A DNA stretch of 6,245 nucleotides from Candidatus Cloacimonas sp. SDB (lineage in GTDB: Bacteria; Cloacimonadota; Cloacimonadia; Cloacimonadales; TCS61). A program made the position numbers and the translations under genes. The stretch is from contig LKUH01000302.1 of the NCBI GenBank assembly GCA_001412425.1, forward strand, positions 1 through 6,245, written 5' to 3'. Shown here piece after piece: positions 5,219-6,245 of the stretch. A model generated the notes under the pieces. The model did no database searches. It saw only the letters and a program-made list of their open reading frames with translations, and was not told the origin of the DNA. How positions within the stretch are numbered: the stretch's first letter is position 1; each line of letters starts with the position of its first letter.

Positions 5219-5656
5219 ATGAGCAAAAAATTTAAATATCAAAGTGAAATAGATGCTTTGATAGATGAAGGTGTAAGAATGCCAGAATTAATTGATCCTA
5301 ATGATAAAGAATCATATCGTTATGTATTTGATTCAGATCATCCAAATAATCATTTACCTGCATATATCATTAAACCAAAAAGAATTTTGCAGCATAAGAA
5401 AAGAAGTCAACTAACTTGTTGTGGATATTCACTCTCATGTTTTGATAATATAGAATCAGCTATTGATAAATTTAATAAATTCTCAAAAAATAATAAAAAC
5501 TTTTGGAAAACTGTCGGAAATAGTATTTGTTATGGTTATATTCGAGATACATTTGGTTTAATTACAGAAGTAAACTATACTCCACATTTTGAGCTTTTTG
5601 AATATGAGAATTGCGACTTGTCTAAACACTTCAATATTATAAGGTCGTTAGTATGA
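5219..5656 (+). CDS. Hypothetical protein, 145 residues, first of an overlapping pair
   Basis: I do not recognise this protein with any certainty. The N-terminus is charged (MSKKFKYQSEIDALIDEG), followed by a region rich in aromatic and polar residues (YRYVFDSDHPNNHLPAYIIKPKRIL), two adjacent cysteines (LTCCGYSLSCF), a basic helix (IESAIDKFNKFSKNNKNFWKTVG), and a C-terminal part with GLITEVNYTPHFELFEYENCDLS. There is no signal peptide or membrane segment, so it is probably cytoplasmic. The cysteines do not form an obvious zinc site. Its stop overlaps the next start as ATGA, so the two genes are probably co-translated and may act as a two-protein unit. Position behind a type I system and an Abi_C gene suggests a defence or toxin-antitoxin role, which is inference from context only. 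Confidence 0.8.
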   Translation: MSKKFKYQSEIDALIDEGVRMPELIDPNDKESYRYVFDSDHPNNHLPAYIIKPKRILQHKKRSQLTCCGYSLSCFDNIESAIDKFNKFSKNNKNFWKTVGNSICYGYIRDTFGLITEVNYTPHFELFEYENCDLSKHFNIIRSLV

Positions 5657-6245
5657 AAGAATTAATTGGTATAGAGTTTAACTTTCCATATTCTAGTCTT
5701 ATAAAAATAGCTGATTTAATAAATTATGATGGTCCTCTTTTATCACATTTTGTTAATCCAAAGGGTGATAATTTTCTTTTTTATTGGGTAGACGTTAATG
5801 AAAATTATAACAGATGGCTACTGATTAGAATAGATTTATATACACTTCAGAATTATCTTCAAAAGAAAATTCCACTTCATGATATTGTATCAAATCCTAA
5901 TGATGGTTTTGTTTATTCTGTTGATATTGACCATGATATTAATTATACAAATTCTAAAATGGTATTTGCATTTAACCTTTTTGAAGAATATATTCCAAGT
6001 AAAGAATCATTCTATGAGTTTGAGCCCCAGGAAGAAGTAGATCTATTTTCATTATCTTTACAGCAGAAAAGTGGTTTGTTAGAGTTACATATTTCAGGTC
6101 AAGGTATAAAGTACGGTAGCATTCCACTTGATAAGTATTCGGTAATTATTCCCAAAATTGAAGATATACGTAAAAACCTAGCATCTAAATATATCAGTTT
6201 GTATAAAAACAACAAAGATCTAAAACTTGATAAAGATGCTATCCT
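5653..6245 (+). CDS. Hypothetical protein, N-terminal 197 residues (runs off the window)
   Basis: The frame opens at the ATG overlapping the previous stop (ATGA, 5653-5656) and stays open to the window edge, so the C-terminus is missing. The start reads MKELIGIEFNFPYSSLIKIADLI, then YDGPLLSHFVNPKGDNFLFYWVDVNENYNRWLLIRID, a beta-rich pattern. Later parts include DLFSLSLQQKSGLLELHISG and KYGSIPLDKYSVIIPKIEDI. The opening (YDGPLL, then a strand with WVD, then a W-containing strand) vaguely resembles proteins labelled DUF6575, but I cannot confirm this. No catalytic motif, signal peptide or membrane segment is visible. Tight overlap with the 145-residue gene argues that the two products work together. 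Codon use is as AT-rich as its neighbour. Confidence 0.85.
   Translation, partial: MKELIGIEFNFPYSSLIKIADLINYDGPLLSHFVNPKGDNFLFYWVDVNENYNRWLLIRIDLYTLQNYLQKKIPLHDIVSNPNDGFVYSVDIDHDINYTNSKMVFAFNLFEEYIPSKESFYEFEPQEEVDLFSLSLQQKSGLLELHISGQGIKYGSIPLDKYSVIIPKIEDIRKNLASKYISLYKNNKDLKLDKDAI

Overview
This window is a bacterial type I restriction-modification locus with accessory genes built into and behind it. All genes lie on the + strand. The recognisable core is hsdM (240-1850, DNA adenine methyltransferase) and hsdS (3140-4288, two-domain specificity subunit). hsdR is not in the window and would have to lie outside it. The host looks like an AT-rich bacterium, possibly of the Bacteroidota/Cloacimonadota/Ignavibacteriota type. 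This guess rests on the ORF6N genes and on a CTCCCCTT..AAGGGGAG repeat inside hsdM, both of which I remember from such genomes. It is a weak assignment.

Layout. Positions 3-83 may hold the last codons of an upstream gene. Positions 84-239 are an AT-rich leader without a convincing promoter. hsdM starts at a TTG behind a strong ribosome binding site. Between hsdM and hsdS sits a cassette of about 1.3 kb with two tandem ORF6N-domain genes: a 90-residue truncated copy (1865-2137) and a full copy (2165-3067) fused to a phospholipase-D-like C-terminal domain. Imperfect 26-bp copies of the hsdM 3' end flank the cassette. This indicates that hsdM and hsdS were once joined by an ATGA stop/start overlap and were split by the cassette. 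A 27-codon mini-ORF (3060-3143) now links the end of the cassette to the hsdS start.

Downstream, an Abi_C-type protein (4285-5130) overlaps the hsdS stop by ATGA. After an 88-bp gap come two more overlapping genes, 5219-5656 and 5653 to the window edge. I cannot assign either with confidence; the second has a weak resemblance to DUF6575 proteins. This right-hand part is very AT-rich (one counted 60-base stretch has 16 G+C), while parts of hsdM exceed 50% G+C.

How the genes fit together. HsdM2-HsdS would make site-specific N6-adenine methyltransferase, and restriction would need HsdR from outside the window. The Abi_C gene and the following pair look like linked defence cargo. The most unusual signal is a set of three interrupted palindromes with core TCRCAAAWTGYGA inside the two ORF6N genes. 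Their arms covary, and they are read in different codon frames in the two paralogs, which points to a DNA- or RNA-level function within coding sequence.
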